This document shows positions 11,190-22,879 of a stretch of DNA of 64,000 bases, one piece after another. The position numbers and the translations under genes were made by a program. Each line of letters opens with the position of its first letter. Position 1 is the stretch's first letter. Below the pieces are notes generated by a model, which saw only the letters and a program-made list of their open reading frames with translations, had not been told where the DNA came from and ran no database searches. Source of the DNA: Cherax quadricarinatus (taxonomy: Eukaryota > Arthropoda > Malacostraca > Decapoda > Parastacidae); the NCBI RefSeq assembly GCF_038502225.1, contig NC_091323.1, positions 29,067,345-29,131,344 on the forward strand, given 5' to 3'.

Positions 11190-11345
11190 CCCCTAGGATG
11201 CTACTCACAAGAGTTGACCACCACCCAGCTACCTGTTTACTGCTAAATGACCAGGGAGCAGGTGCAAGGAAACAGTCTCAGTGTCTCAAAAAGCTCAAGA
11301 TCGAACATTGGTCTTTTGGTTGTGAGCTAGAGGTGATACTATTGA
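11190..11345 (-). repeat. Decayed tRNA-SINE fragment
   Basis: CCTAGGATGCTACTCACAAG to CCACCCAGCTACCTGTTTAC and ATCGAACATTGG parallel the SINE copies at 5016-5315 and 61545-61852 but are strongly diverged. Confidence 0.45.
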
Positions 11346-11423
11346 ATTATGAAGACTTGAATAACCGTTCTAATTTTTGTCTTCAGTTAAACAAAATTCA
11401 CCATAATTAATGCAATGTATTAA

Positions 11424-12560
11424 CCCTTTGACTGTTTCGGTCGTATGTATACGTCTTACGTGCTATTGTTTCGGACGTATTTATACGCGTAAATTCTAGC
11501 GGCTTCAGATCAAGCGGGAGAAAGCTGGTAGGCCTACATGAGAGAGAATGGGTCTCAGTGGTGGGTGTGCACCCTGTGAAAAAAATCTGGAACTCGGTGG
11601 TGCATTGTGGGAACGCCATCTTGGTAGTCCATTTTCACCATGCCTCACGGTAAGAAGTACATCACTCCTCGGCGTATTGGAGGTCTACTGTTCCCAAGTG
11701 ATAGTTCTAACAGTGATGGAAGTGCCAGTGAAAGTGACTTTCATGGTTTTGGAGAGGGTGTGACCGAAAGCAGTGCCCAGGATTACGTAATTAGTGATGA
11801 AAGCCCCAATGACCCACAACCGTCCACCTCTGGTGCTGGCACATCTCATTTATGTTCACCTGTACCAGGACGAAAAAGGAAACTATTTCCCCGTTTACAG
11901 GACTCAAATCTCAGCAGTGAAAGTGATAATGATAGTGATTTCAAAGTTATTGACAGCAGCTCGAGTAGCGACAGTGAGAGGGAATATTCGCCAGTGAAAT
12001 GACAGTATGTTCGACGCAGCATGTGTTCTGGTAGTGTGCCTTATGCCCTTCCAAGGCAAAGGAGTAAATCTGGGAGTACATCCCGTGGCCCTACACCATG
12101 ACCTGACAGTGAAGATGACGATATTGTTACAATGGGGATGTGTAATGTGCGTGGGGAAGAAGGTGATGGTGGTGGTGATGTTGGCGGTGGCATGAGTCAT
12201 GTGGCACCAGCAGCGGGCCATGCTACTACCGACGCTGCTGACTTTGCACAACTACAACCAGCCTTATCCAGCCCCACACTCCCACAACAACCACAACCAC
12301 AATCTGCACAACCACAACCACGTTTCAATATCCAGAACCCACCATCAGACTGCATCTGGGATTGGCAGAAAGGTGACGATTTTATTCCCAATCCCCATGA
12401 CTTTGATGAAACACAAAGTGGAATACGACCATCATGAACACTTGGGAACAATGCCACTGAACTAGAATGCTTTCAGTTATTCTTTGATGAACCCCTGATG
12501 GACATTATTGTCAGGGAAACCAACACATACTATGAGTATGTGTAACTAGGGCCACTGGCT
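11424..12560 (+). mobile_element. piggyBac-type element, left end and 5' part
   Basis: TTAA at 11420-11423 is followed by CCCTTTGACTG, the expected target site and terminal sequence type of piggyBac elements. The transposase start follows at 11640. No right end follows; the element is cut off just after the beginning of the catalytic domain. Confidence 0.7.
11640..12545 (+). pseudogene. piggyBac transposase N-terminal part with three in-frame TGA codons
   Basis: Starts MPHGKKYITPRRIGGLLF, followed by an acidic, serine-rich N-terminal region typical of piggyBac-derived proteins. The same frame continues for 301 codons to a TAA at 12543-12545 but is interrupted by TGA at 12000, 12099 and 12435. 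The last part, ELECFQLFFDEPLMDIIVRE, matches the start of the DDE_Tnp_1_7 domain. The catalytic aspartates would lie further on and are missing. All three interruptions are TGA, compatible with CGA-to-TGA decay. The enzyme would excise and insert at TTAA; this copy cannot. A Gln/Pro-rich stretch lies near 12290-12330. Confidence 0.8.
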
Positions 12561-12654
12561 CAGCCCACATCAGTAATTTTCTACACACATGTTCACATGC
12601 TGTTGTTATTTGGTTTCCAAGTTTTGCAGGATTTATAGTGCTTATTGTTACTTT

Positions 12655-12740
12655 ATTATTATATAAAGTATGTACCAGGTACATACTTTATATAATAATA
12701 TAAATAATAATATATAATAATAATAATAATATTAAAAATA
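12655..12740. repeat. AT palindrome and TAATAA repeat
   Basis: ATATAAAGTATGTACC is followed after one base by its exact complement GGTACATACTTTATAT, forming a near-perfect hairpin of about 39 bp. A TAATAATA simple repeat follows to about 12740. Confidence 0.7.
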
Positions 12741-12877
12741 ATGTGGGGACAAGTGAATGTTGGCTTTAATGTTTCTGTAATCATTATGAAAACTTATGTC
12801 AAAGCTAGTGGTACAGCCATAGATGAAGTTAAGCCATTCAGATTTATGTTAATGATGTCATACAGAGTGAAGGAACA

Positions 12878-14109
12878 CAGTGGACTCTCGTTTTTTGTAA
12901 GCATCAGAAGTCGTAATTTTCGAAAATTATAACGTTGTTTGACTTGCAAATAGTCATTCGTCCCAGACGCGTATGCATGCCTCGAGCAGCCCCACACTCC
13001 ATTCCCAGCCAGTGTGCCATTGTTTATCAGTGAGTGAGGATGATCCCGCGCATTTATACGATACATTTCATGATACATGTATTCCATTCGTTTAAGTGCT
13101 TGCAACTGCTAAATAAGCTACCATAGCTCCAAAGAAAGCTTCTAATGCCAGCCCTTTCGTAAAGAATGTGAGAAACATGATATAATTCAAGAAAAAGTTT
13201 GTAGGAAAGTACAAAAGTGGTGGTGATAGAGGGTGGTAGCAGTTGTGATAGTGGTAGAGGGTGGTAGCAATTGTGATGGTGGTAGAGGGTGGTAGTGATG
13301 GTGGTAGAGGGTGGTAGTGATGGTGGTAGAGGGTGCCTTCTTCAGTGATTCTAGTAACTCCTCCAATATTGTTGAAGTTATATAGGGCTACAGAAAACAC
13401 CGCTGCCTCAGCTGCAGCCTTCACCACCATTATGGACGGCTTATGCTCTCAGTGGCCCTTTTACACCCAACAACATCACCACTGGTCGTGATATACATAA
13501 TGGCTTATTTTATTCATTCTAGAGTATATTCCATGTTTCTATGTTATTAATATTGTTTATTATGTCATATTAGTTGAATTGTAATAGATAAATAAGCCGT
13601 AGAGTTGATATTAATGTCATATTCTCCAACAATAAATTCGCCTCCCCACCCTCTGCCATACACCAACAAGAGTCTTCAATAAAGGTAAGTGTGATGTTAA
13701 ATATTCATTTATACATTTTACTAGCATTTTACATTTATTTGTCATTCTTTTCTGCATGTAAATCTATATTTAAGCTAGGGAAGTGTCTAGGGAAGTGACC
13801 CCTGATAAGGACTTGGTACCTAGAGTCCTCATGGAGGAGGATTCCCCTTCCAAACAATAACCTCTCTTCCCTTTCCCCTCCCTGTCTTCCATCCATCAAC
13901 AACAGCCTTCAATATAGGTTACTGTCATGTTGAATGTTCATTCTTTTGTGCATGTAAATCTATCTTTAAGGTAAAAAAATTTTTTGTTTGTTGATACTTC
14001 TGGGTGTCTGGAATGAATTAATTGGATTTACATTATTTCTTATGGGGAAAATTTTTATATTAATCACACTCTCTGGAACGGATTAATTATGAAAAACGAG
14101 GGTCCACTG
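12878..14109 (+). mobile_element. Internally deleted Tigger element
   Basis: Starts CAGTGGACTCTCG and ends CGAGGGTCCACTG with TA at 14110-14111. It carries plus-strand remnants of transposase: APKKASNASPFVKNVRN at about 13127-13180, and a C-terminal piece decoding as REVTPDKDLVPRV to SPSKQ and a stop near 13860. The catalytic core is gone. The non-coding right part is shared with the outer Tigger at 10075-10400. Confidence 0.75.
13216..13337. repeat. GGTGGTAGAGGGTGGTAG minisatellite
   Basis: About six imperfect copies of a GGTGGTAGAGGGTGGTAGTGAT-like unit inside the deleted Tigger. It probably grew at the internal deletion site. Confidence 0.6.
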
Positions 14110-14244
14110 TACTTTTATTTTAACTGTATACGTAATGCTGGTTACCAGATGTTGCTTGGTGCAGAAATTGAAGATGGAGCTATTGATAAACCCACCATAG
14201 AGTGAAATTGAAATTGAAATATTTATTTCTCTGTGAAGGTTACA

Positions 14245-15000
14245 ATGTGGGGTTTACATAATTTTTTTTCCAATAAGTTGGCCATCTCTCACCGAGGCAG
14301 GGTGACCCAAAAAGAAAGAAAGAATCCCCAAAAAAGAAAATACTTTCATCATCATTCAACACTTTCACCTCACTCATACATAATCACTGTTTTTGCAGAG
14401 GCACCAAGATACAACAGTTTAGAAGCATTATTAAGATATATAACACATCCCTCCAAACTGCCAATATCCCAAACCCCTCCTTTAAAGTGCAGGCATTATA
14501 CTTCCCATTTCCAGTACTCAAGTCTGGCTATATAAAAAATAACCAGTTTTCCTGAATCCTTTCACTAAATATTACCCTGCTCACACTCCAACAGCTCGTC
14601 AGGTCCCAAAACCCATTTGTCTCCATTCACTCCTATCTAACATGATCATGCACGCTTGCTGGAAGTCCAAGCCCCTCACCCACAAAACCTCCTTTACCTC
14701 CTCCCTCCAACCTTTTCGAGGACGACCCCTACCCAGCCTTCCTTCCCCTACAGATTTAGATGCTCTCCAAGTCATTCTACTTTGATCCATTCTCTCTAAA
14801 TGACCAAACCACCTCAACAACCCCTCTTCAGCCCCATGCCTTCTCCTAATTTCCACACTTCAAATTCTCTGCATAATATTTACACCACACATTGCCCTTA
14901 GACAGGACATCTCCACTGCCTCCAGTCGCATTTACAACCCAAGCCTCACACCTATATAAGAGTGTTGGTACCACTGTACTTTCATACATTCCCTTCTTTG
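14245..15000 (-). pseudogene. RTE-like LINE 3' end, minus strand
   Basis: Complement of the unit found in the plus orientation at 19936-20668. Minus-strand fragments include STVVPTLLYRCEAWVV, RWFGHLERMDQSRMTW and GRPRKGWREEVKEVL, the C-terminal end of RTE-type LINE proteins, with frame breaks and stops between them. The 3' non-coding region ends near 14270 with CACCGAGGCAGGGTGACCC and an A-rich tail. The reverse transcriptase catalytic part is absent, so this is a 5'-truncated dead copy. Penelope-like sequence abuts it at about 15008. Confidence 0.75.
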
Positions 15001-15007
15001 CCTCCAT

Positions 15008-15135
15008 TGATAATGTAAATAAGAAAAATGCACAATACCGTGACTGGAATGATACACAAATAACCAGCAAATAGAAGAGAGGGGCTTATGACGATGTTTC
15101 AGTCCGACTTGGACCATTTACAAAGTCACACTAAC
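15008..15135 (-). repeat. PLE terminal repeat with degenerate hammerhead-like motif
   Basis: Diverged copy of the arm found at 27519-27640, 44466-44545 and 58897-59030: AATACCGTGACTGGAATGAT, AGAAGAGAGGGGCTTATGAC and CAGTCCGACTTGGACCAT are all present. On the minus strand the hairpin GTCCAAGTCGGAC is followed by TGAAAC. Confidence 0.7.
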
Positions 15136-15142
15136 GAAAAGG

Positions 15143-15322
15143 TCTTCTGCTAAAACTGTCTTCCCTACCTCCAACTTTAACAGTCGTTGTCTGGTTGAAT
15201 CCTCCCTTATACACAACTTTCCTTGTATGAATCTTAGTCCTGGCTTCGTCTCTGTAGATGCCTTCCTTTCCCTTTACATTGTAAAATGCTCCAAACTTCA
15301 GAACATTCGTGACTTAACCTGA
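15143..15322 (+). pseudogene. Penelope-like element, C-terminal end of GIY-YIG region
   Basis: An open frame without a start encodes 59 residues, from SSAKTVFPTSNFNSR to KCSKLQNIRDLT and a TGA stop at 15320-15322. It matches the last ~59 residues of the frame at 28148-28450, where the GIY-YIG-type motif GETGRSLSDRLREH lies upstream. In PLEs this region follows the reverse transcriptase. Only the tail is present here, directly joined to the PLE terminal repeat at 15008-15135. A pyrimidine-rich 3' untranslated stretch shared with 28565-28830 follows to about 15470. Confidence 0.75.
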
Positions 15323-15448
15323 TTCCTTTTTCTTCTTCTCCCTCTTCCCCTTTCCTCTTTCCTTTTTCTTCTTTGGGTTGTCTTTCTTCTGCCTTAAGTT
15401 TTTGTTCCTTTATTATTTATTTATTTTCCCCCCTCCGTGTTCTTGCTC

Positions 15449-15960
15449 TTACCCTCTGTGAGCACCTGTGGGAGCACCCGTATTGAAAACATGAAGAGGA
15501 TGAGAAGTGAAAAGAGTCTCCAGCTGATCACCACGAGAGTCACAGTGGGACCCTCCCCAAAGATGATGGTGAGCGTTAAACTCGCCTAACATCAGTATGC
15601 GTGGCGGCAGAGAAGAGATCAAGAATGCAGTACCCAAGATGCAGAATGCAAACTGTAGACAGCAAACTATATACCATTTGTGCAAATAAATATGGACTGC
15701 AGTATAATGCAGCAGAGAACGAACAAAGACTTGTTGATACAGTATTCCAGTGTGCACACGAAGTGCACTGTCATTAAATGATTCATCAGGAAAGGGATCA
15801 GAAGAATGTAATGGCACATAGCCCAAAACAGGATGAATAACAGCTGAATGAATTTTGGGCTCTTGTAACCCGACACATACTGGAGAAAACTGGGAGAGCA
15901 ACATCTGGAGCTCTCCCTGATTACCCCTGAGGCCACAAATATCTCATTGTAAATAAGTCA
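15449..15960 (-). pseudogene. LINE ORF2 apurinic-type endonuclease domain, truncated
   Basis: Minus-strand frame beginning near 15960 with ICGLRGNQGELQMLLSQFSP, the usual start of LINE ORF2. A stop replaces the Trp before ICGL. VCVGLQEPKI (metal-binding Glu) and PRILMLGEFNAHHHLWG (the GDFNAHH box, with Glu for Asp) follow. The frame ends around 15449 where Penelope-like 3' sequence begins; the reverse transcriptase is missing. It belongs with the ORF1 at 16060-18813 on the same strand. The enzyme would nick genomic target DNA for target-primed reverse transcription. The changed GDFN aspartate and early stop argue against activity. Confidence 0.75.
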
Positions 15961-16059
15961 TTAATCACAAAGACAAGTATGCCAACAATAAGAAATGACA
16001 AAATCTATGTGTTAGTAGGGTCAGTGAAGTCACTGCATGGAGGCAATGGAAAGTGTATA

Positions 16060-17473
16060 AGCAAGGAGGAATCAGAATGCTGTGAAGGAAAAGGTTGCTA
16101 TGAGGGTTGTGAAAAATATAAAGGGGGAGGAGGAGGTGCGCCGGTGTCCATCGAGGGTTTCATCTCCTCACTGTAGTCAAATGTCTCAGTGGACAAGGAA
16201 GATGCCAGTACCATAACTTCAGAGACATGTAAGGTAGAGCAAGTAGAGATCAGGGAGACTATGGAGGGAACCAGAAAGGTCTGAGAGGGGAAGGGAGTAT
16301 GAACCTGAAGAGATGCGCCAGTGGGGAGAGAAAAGTCCTGCGGTGGAACAGGAGAGGAAGGAGGCTGGAAGGCGACTGGGGGGTAACAGGAAAAGAGGGG
16401 ACCACATGATGAGGGTGAACCTCCACCTTCATGTGAGAGTTAGAAAGGGGATGAGAACTAGGCTCTGAGGTCGAAAAGGAAAACTGTTAGGGAATTGTAA
16501 GCACCGGAGGAATGCGAAGAGACTTAGGTTTATGAGACAGGTTCAACTTTGCAGGTGATAGGCACAAAGAAGATGCAGGCATGTGAGGCCTTGCAGACTG
16601 AGAAACTAGCGGGCGAGAAGAAATAGAGGTAGGAATAGGTAAGGAGGTGGGGGTTTCAAAGAGTAAAACCACAAAAGAATTAGGAGACGGGAGTGACCCC
16701 GGAAGATACGACACCGGAGGAGCTGGTAGGCGGGGGACCGCCGAGGTTGGAGATCTCCTGGCTACTCGAGAATAAGGAACACGAGGAAGATTCCCCTGAA
16801 GGCTGAGCTGAGAGACAGCCATAGTATAAGTAAGGCCTTTGCTCTCCTTAAGACAATGGATTTCTCATTCATTAAGATAGACCTGACATCGGCGAGAAAA
16901 GGAAGGATGAAGTTCACTGCAATTGAGACAAGTGGGGGGAAGACTGCAAGATGTATTGGCATGGTCCGTGACACCAGGGACCGAGCACTTCGTTTCAGAT
17001 CTGCAGTATCTAGCAGGGTGTCCAAAGCGCCAGCAATTTTGACTCTGTTGGGGAATAGGGACCACTTTACAGACCTCTAGGCAATGGCCCTTGATATAAA
17101 CAGAGGATGGGAGTTAATGGCAGTCAAAGCTTAAGTGGACAATGTTACCAGGAAAGCACCTCCATCCGCGAGCAGGCAGGACATATGTATCCACTTTGAG
17201 AATTGGAAGGTCCTGATGGGCTAATTGCTCCAAAATATCGACACCACAAGACAGAAAATAACACTGTACAGTGGTACGTGGTAAAACCACCGTATCACTG
17301 CAAGAATTGAGAGTAGCTTGCTTGTTAACTGTGATAGGAATGTTATCAACGGAAGTGAGATGGGAAAGATCATGAGCTTGTTCTGCATTCTGAACTGTAA
17401 CTATGTGTACACCGCATCGAAGAATGTGAAAGGATATATTTTGGCCAACATGTTGTAAAAGAGCTTTACCAAT
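16060..17473 (-). pseudogene. LINE ORF1 (gag-like) with zinc knuckles, 3' half
   Basis: The minus-strand region 16865-17065 encodes CWRFGHPARYC and, downstream, TCLNCSELHPSFSRRC. These are tandem CCHC-type zinc knuckles typical of I/Jockey-type ORF1 proteins. A Pro/Ser-rich C-terminal part follows at lower coordinates (16487-16822). Upstream sequence (about 17090-17470) encodes the preceding RNA-binding region but has stops. The gene is interrupted at 17473 by a Tigger element and resumes at 18653. ORF1 protein would coat LINE RNA; this copy is broken by several frame changes. Confidence 0.65.
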
Positions 17474-17474
17474 A

Positions 17475-18650
17475 CAGTGGACCTCCGAGTTTCGTGATTA
17501 ATCCATTCCAGAGAGCCTGCCGAAAGTCGAAATTCACGAAACTCGAAACCATTTTCCCCATAAGAAATAATGAAAATAAAATTAATCCGTTCCAGACACC
17601 CAAAAATATTAAAATAAAATATTTTTTTCAAATTAAATAAAGATTTATATACTGAAATCAGTGAGAAATCAAGTATATGCATATAAATAATAATAACATT
17701 ACACTTACCTTTACTGAAGACTTCTGGGTGGATGGAAGATGGGAGGAGGGGATAGGAGGAAGGTGTACACTATTGTTTGGAAGGAGAATCTCCTTCCATT
17801 AGGACTTTAGGTAGCAAGTCCTTATCTGGGGTTACTTCCCTTCTTCTTTTAATGCCACTGGGAACAACTTGAGAGTCACTGGACCCCTGTTGCACAAAAT
17901 ATCTGTCCAGAGAGATCTTTTTCTGGCATTACTTTAAGATTTTCCTGAACTGGGACACAACACTGTCATTGTACATGTTGCAGATATGGCTTGTTTCAGC
18001 TTGGTCAGGGTGATACTTTTCAACAAAACTTTGCAACTCATTCCACTTGGCACAAATCTCCTTAATCTTTGAAGAAGGCACCTCATCCACTCCCTCTTCC
18101 TCCTCCTCTGAAGCAAGTTCCTCGGCTGTGGTCTGATGCTGTTCCAGTTGAAGCTCTTGCAGTTTGTCAGTGGTTAGCTCTTCCCTGTAGTCCTCCACCA
18201 ACTCTTCCACATCCCCATCACTCACCTCCAACCCCATGGACTTGCCCAATGCCACAACACCTTCCACAACAGGCAGAGGGTCGGCAGGGACAGTGTCTGC
18301 CTCAAACCCTTCAAAATCCCTCTGGATCGTGTTCCTCACATTATTTACCAAAGGGCTTGCACTAGCTTTCCTTGGGTCCATGATGACTTATTTAGCAGTT
18401 GCAAGCACAAAAAACAATGGATTATTATGAAATGTATTGTATGAACCCACGGGGTGATGGTCACGTGTTGGTAAACAATGGCACACTGAGCGTGAATGGC
18501 ATGGGAGACTGGCTTGGTGTGCGGACGGGTACCAGACGGTCGCCGAAATACGAGTCTAATCACGAAACTCGAGGCCAAATTTTGCCAAAAAAACTCGCCG
18601 AAAGTCGAATTTCACGAAAGTCGAGGCTGCCGAAACTTGAGGGTCCACTG
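17475..18650 (-). mobile_element. Internally deleted Tigger inserted in LINE ORF1
   Basis: Ends CAGTGGACCTCCGAG (17475) and GAGGGTCCACTG (18650), with TA at 17473-17474 and 18651-18652. Long subterminal inverted repeats (GCCGAAAGTCGAAATTCACG and its partner near 18596) are visible. The interior encodes a fused N- and C-terminal transposase frame. Confidence 0.85.
17773..18381 (-). pseudogene. Tigger transposase deletion fusion
   Basis: From ATG at 18381: MDPRKASASPLVNNVRNTIQ (the N-terminal ~20 residues of Tigger transposase) joins directly and in frame to RDFEGFEADT, the start of the acidic C-terminal region that begins around residue 415 in the 7953-9748 copy. HTH and DDE domains are removed. 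The fused frame is open for 150 codons to a TAA at 17929. The family tail (CQKKISLDRYF to SPSKQ) continues in frame beyond that stop to about 17773. No enzymatic function is expected. Whether it is ever translated is unknown. Confidence 0.75.
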
Positions 18651-18652
18651 TA

Positions 18653-18840
18653 ACCTCAGTACGTGGAGCAGGTGACGAAGCATCACCAGAAGAAGGTACA
18701 GGGGTATGGGAAAATTCTGGAGAATGGTTTAATAATGAAGCCGGGTCAGAACAGGATGCAGTAAGAAAAAGGGGCCTGGGAGGAGGAGGATTATCATGGA
18801 ATGAAGACTTCATGTTGATGGTACTTCTTTTTTATTATTA
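18653..18840 (-). pseudogene. LINE ORF1 5' part, separated by Tigger insertion
   Basis: A minus-strand frame from 18813 (MKSSFHDNPPPPRP) runs toward the Tigger insertion point and ends in frame-compatible PAPRTEV before 18652. It is Pro/Ser-rich, as LINE ORF1 N-termini often are. Removing the Tigger and one TA would join it to 17473 downward. Confidence 0.55.
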
Positions 18841-19540
18841 TTACTTTAAAGAAAAAGAAAAGGAAAGAAAAAAAAAACAGAGGGACAGTGGAAGGAGTCA
18901 CTAGAAGGCATGAAAGGGCCGTAAGTCCCTCCTTTCATCCAAGAGGGCCTTGAGACCGCCAGCGGTGCAGATACAGCATGTAACCTGTGCAATACCCTAC
19001 TCTTCACCAGCACTCTGGGATAGCAACCTCAAATCTACCAAGCCACCTCGTCAGACAAAAGAGAGGGTGGTCGGAAACCCGCCACAAAGCATACCTTCTT
19101 TGGCTGCCACCCCCAGAACCGACAGGAAGCCTCTGCAGATACAACCATCATCTACAGGACCCCCCGCCCCACCTCTCGGAAATCCGGGAAGGGAGCAGGG
19201 CTCCTCCAGATAATCTAGATTCCATGGCAAACTACACCACACCCGAGGAACCTCAAGGAGCGGGATGAACCTCAGCACACTTCTCCCTACCTAGAAACTG
19301 TAATACCAGAGGGGAGGACCCCAGAGGCTACAAACGGGACAGGAAAAAGGGAGGGTTGGGAGGAGGAGGAAAGGAAAAAAAGGGGGGATAGGGAAGGGAG
19401 GACTGAGGGGTAATTAGGTTCAGCCTGAGGAAGGAGACCAAAGGGTCTGATTCCTTAGACTAAGTGCCTCTTTGCCACATTAAGGAGCCCCTCTTGAAGA
19501 GGAGCAGACCTCTGAATAAAGGACCAATACACTCTCCAAT
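18841..19540 (-). other. Probable LINE 5' untranslated region
   Basis: Relatively GC-rich and purine-biased on the plus strand, without long frames, and directly upstream (minus strand) of the ORF1 start at 18813. Assigned by position only; I see no second copy in the window to test it. Confidence 0.35.
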
Positions 19541-19740
19541 ATTTACTAGGTTAACTTGTTGAACAAGTTTTTTAAAAGGTTACACAATGATTGTTGGTCA
19601 GTGTTCTAATATTTTTTAATAGTATCCTTCAAAACAGAGAGAATTTTTGAAGTTTTTACAATGCTCAGTTTTCTGGACGAGCTAAGCAGTGGCAAAATTA
19701 ATTATTAGCAATTGCATGTTAAGTTAATCTAACCTCAATT

Positions 19741-19920
<180 letters not shown>

Positions 19921-19935
19921 GTAAAAACACACTTT

Positions 19936-20857
<922 letters not shown>

Positions 20858-20859
20858 AC

Positions 20860-22879
20860 AGGGTTTGACAAGGTTAAGGATCCCTAGCTTTATTGACAAG
20901 CTATTTACAGGTTAAGGATTCCTAACTTTATTGGCAAGCTAAGAGCTGTTACCTACATCAGCTCATTTGAAAGCATTTTTATTGTTATGAGACATACAAG
21001 TAGGGAACAGGATGAAGTTGGAGCCATCTGTGGGCCAGCATTTTCATGTGTTCAACTGACTTTATCTCATTGACATCATTATGCTGTACGAATGTGTTCC
21101 ATACTCGAGTCATCCTGGGTATATATGATCTCAGATGGAGTGATGTTCTGGAGAAGGGTACAACCAGAGTGAAGCTGCTGCTTTCTGCCCATCTTGTGGC
21201 ATAAAAGCTTGTTTCATGCTGTCCCCGAAGTGGATACAAGTGTGGTACTTTGACAATATTGGCCTTGTACATAACAGTAAGGCCACCCACATCCCTCCTA
21301 TGTTGAAGGCTCTGCTGAAATGACAGATCTATCCATGATGGGTCCAGGCAAGAGATGAGATGTCTTGCTCTGTTCTCTACTCTGTCAAGCAGTCGCAGAT
21401 GAGAGGGGGGCAGGTAAACCAAGAAAGTGGAACATACTCAAGGTGTGAGCGTACTTGTGCCTCATACAAAATCTTGCAACCCCTACTGTCAAGCAGATGC
21501 GAGATATGGCGAAGTGCTGTAAGCTTCCTGGCTGCCTTGTTTGCAAGATTTACAACATGGTTCTTCATGGTTAGTTTGGAGTCAGATTTCACCCCAAGGA
21601 TATCAACTTCTTCTCCAGGTGCCAACACCCTCCCATTCATCCTTACTACTGCACCAGCATTACCATCATGGTGCCTACAGGCGATCATCATTTGCGTTTT
21701 CTCAGGTGCAAATGTTACTTGCCATCTATTTCCCCAAGCTGTTATAGCTCTCAGCTGGTGATTGATGTAGCTTAGAGCAGCTGGCATTTCTTCTCTTGGA
21801 TAAGTGAATGTCAGTGTACAGTCATCTGCATATGCATGTGATTCTGGGATGAGATGAAGAGGGTCGTTGAAGTAGACATTCCATAACAATGGTCCCAGTA
21901 CGCTTCCTTGTGGAACACTTGCCCCAATAGGATGTCTTGCTGGTTCCGTTCCATTGAGGACTACACTTAGAGATCTGCCATGAAGGTAATCACTGAGGAG
22001 ACATAACGTAGAGCCTGCAATTCCCAGTGCTTGAAGTTTTGCTAAGAGACCCTGGTGCCACACCCGGTCGAAAGCACCAGCAATGTCCAGTGCTACCACA
22101 CAGCTGACTTTGGATTCATCCAGTGACTGGTGCCACTTAGTGGAGAGGTTTAACAACAGATCAGCAGCAGAGTAACCTTTCCTGAAGCCATATTGACGAT
22201 CACAAAGTAGTGAGTGGTAGTCAAAAAACTCTGTCATTTGTCTTGAGATTATTGTCTCAAGGATCTTACCAGTGATTGACAGGAGTGACACTGGTCTGTA
22301 GTTGCTGATTTCTGCTCTATTCTTCTTTTTGTGAACAGGGACTACATTTGCCTCTTTCCATAGAGAGGGCCATTTACACTGTACTAGGCAGTGCTGAAAG
22401 ATGCGAGTTAGAGGTGCTGCTAGCTGGTCTGCACATCTTCTCAGCAATCTTGGGCACAACTTGTTTGGGCCCACAGCCTTTTATTGGTCAAGTGATTTAA
22501 GAAGGAAATGCACCTCCTCCTGCCTTATTGTCACCACTGACAGTTTTGACACAGTTCTTGCAGCAAGCCAAGGAGGGTCCCTTGCTGGATCAGGAACTTG
22601 CATTTTGGTAGCAAAGTGTTCAGCAAAGAGGTCCGCCTTCTCTTGACTACTAGTAGAGGTGGTGCCATCCTGTCGATTTAGAGGTGGAATGAGTTCATCA
22701 GGTAGATAACCTTCTCTGTCCTTGACAAGGGACCATCAGGTTTTGGAGCCTACTCTACCTGATGCTAGCTTTCTTTTAGTGTCCACCTCCCATTTAGCAA
22801 TGGCTCACTTTTGAACGTCACTCATATGCCTACAGGCTTGCCTGTGCAAGTTCCTGTTATAGGTGGTAGGATGTCTCTT
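20860..22879 (-). pseudogene. Non-LTR retrotransposon reverse transcriptase (Jockey/CR1-like)
   Basis: The minus-strand frame 22474-21377 (365 codons) contains classical LINE reverse transcriptase boxes: WKEANVVPVHKK, NYRPVSLLSITGKILE, QYGFRKGYS, ALDIAGAFDRVWH (catalytic Asp, residue 130), SVPQGSVLGPLLWNVYFND, and YADDCTL (Asp 217-218). A frameshift near 21410 moves the C-terminal ~140 residues (PPSHLRLLDRVENRAR to PYLYVS) into another frame, ending at 20985. An in-frame TAA precedes KAVGPNK near 22475. The 3' UTR runs to about 20860. Upstream coding sequence continues beyond a 322-bp insertion to 23592. All catalytic residues visible are intact, but the reading frame is broken at least twice. 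Confidence 0.9.

Noticed and set aside
12000..12437. In-frame TGA codons in the piggyBac frame read as selenocysteine or recoding
   Set aside because: No SECIS-like element, and the protein is a truncated transposon remnant. Decay is the simpler explanation.
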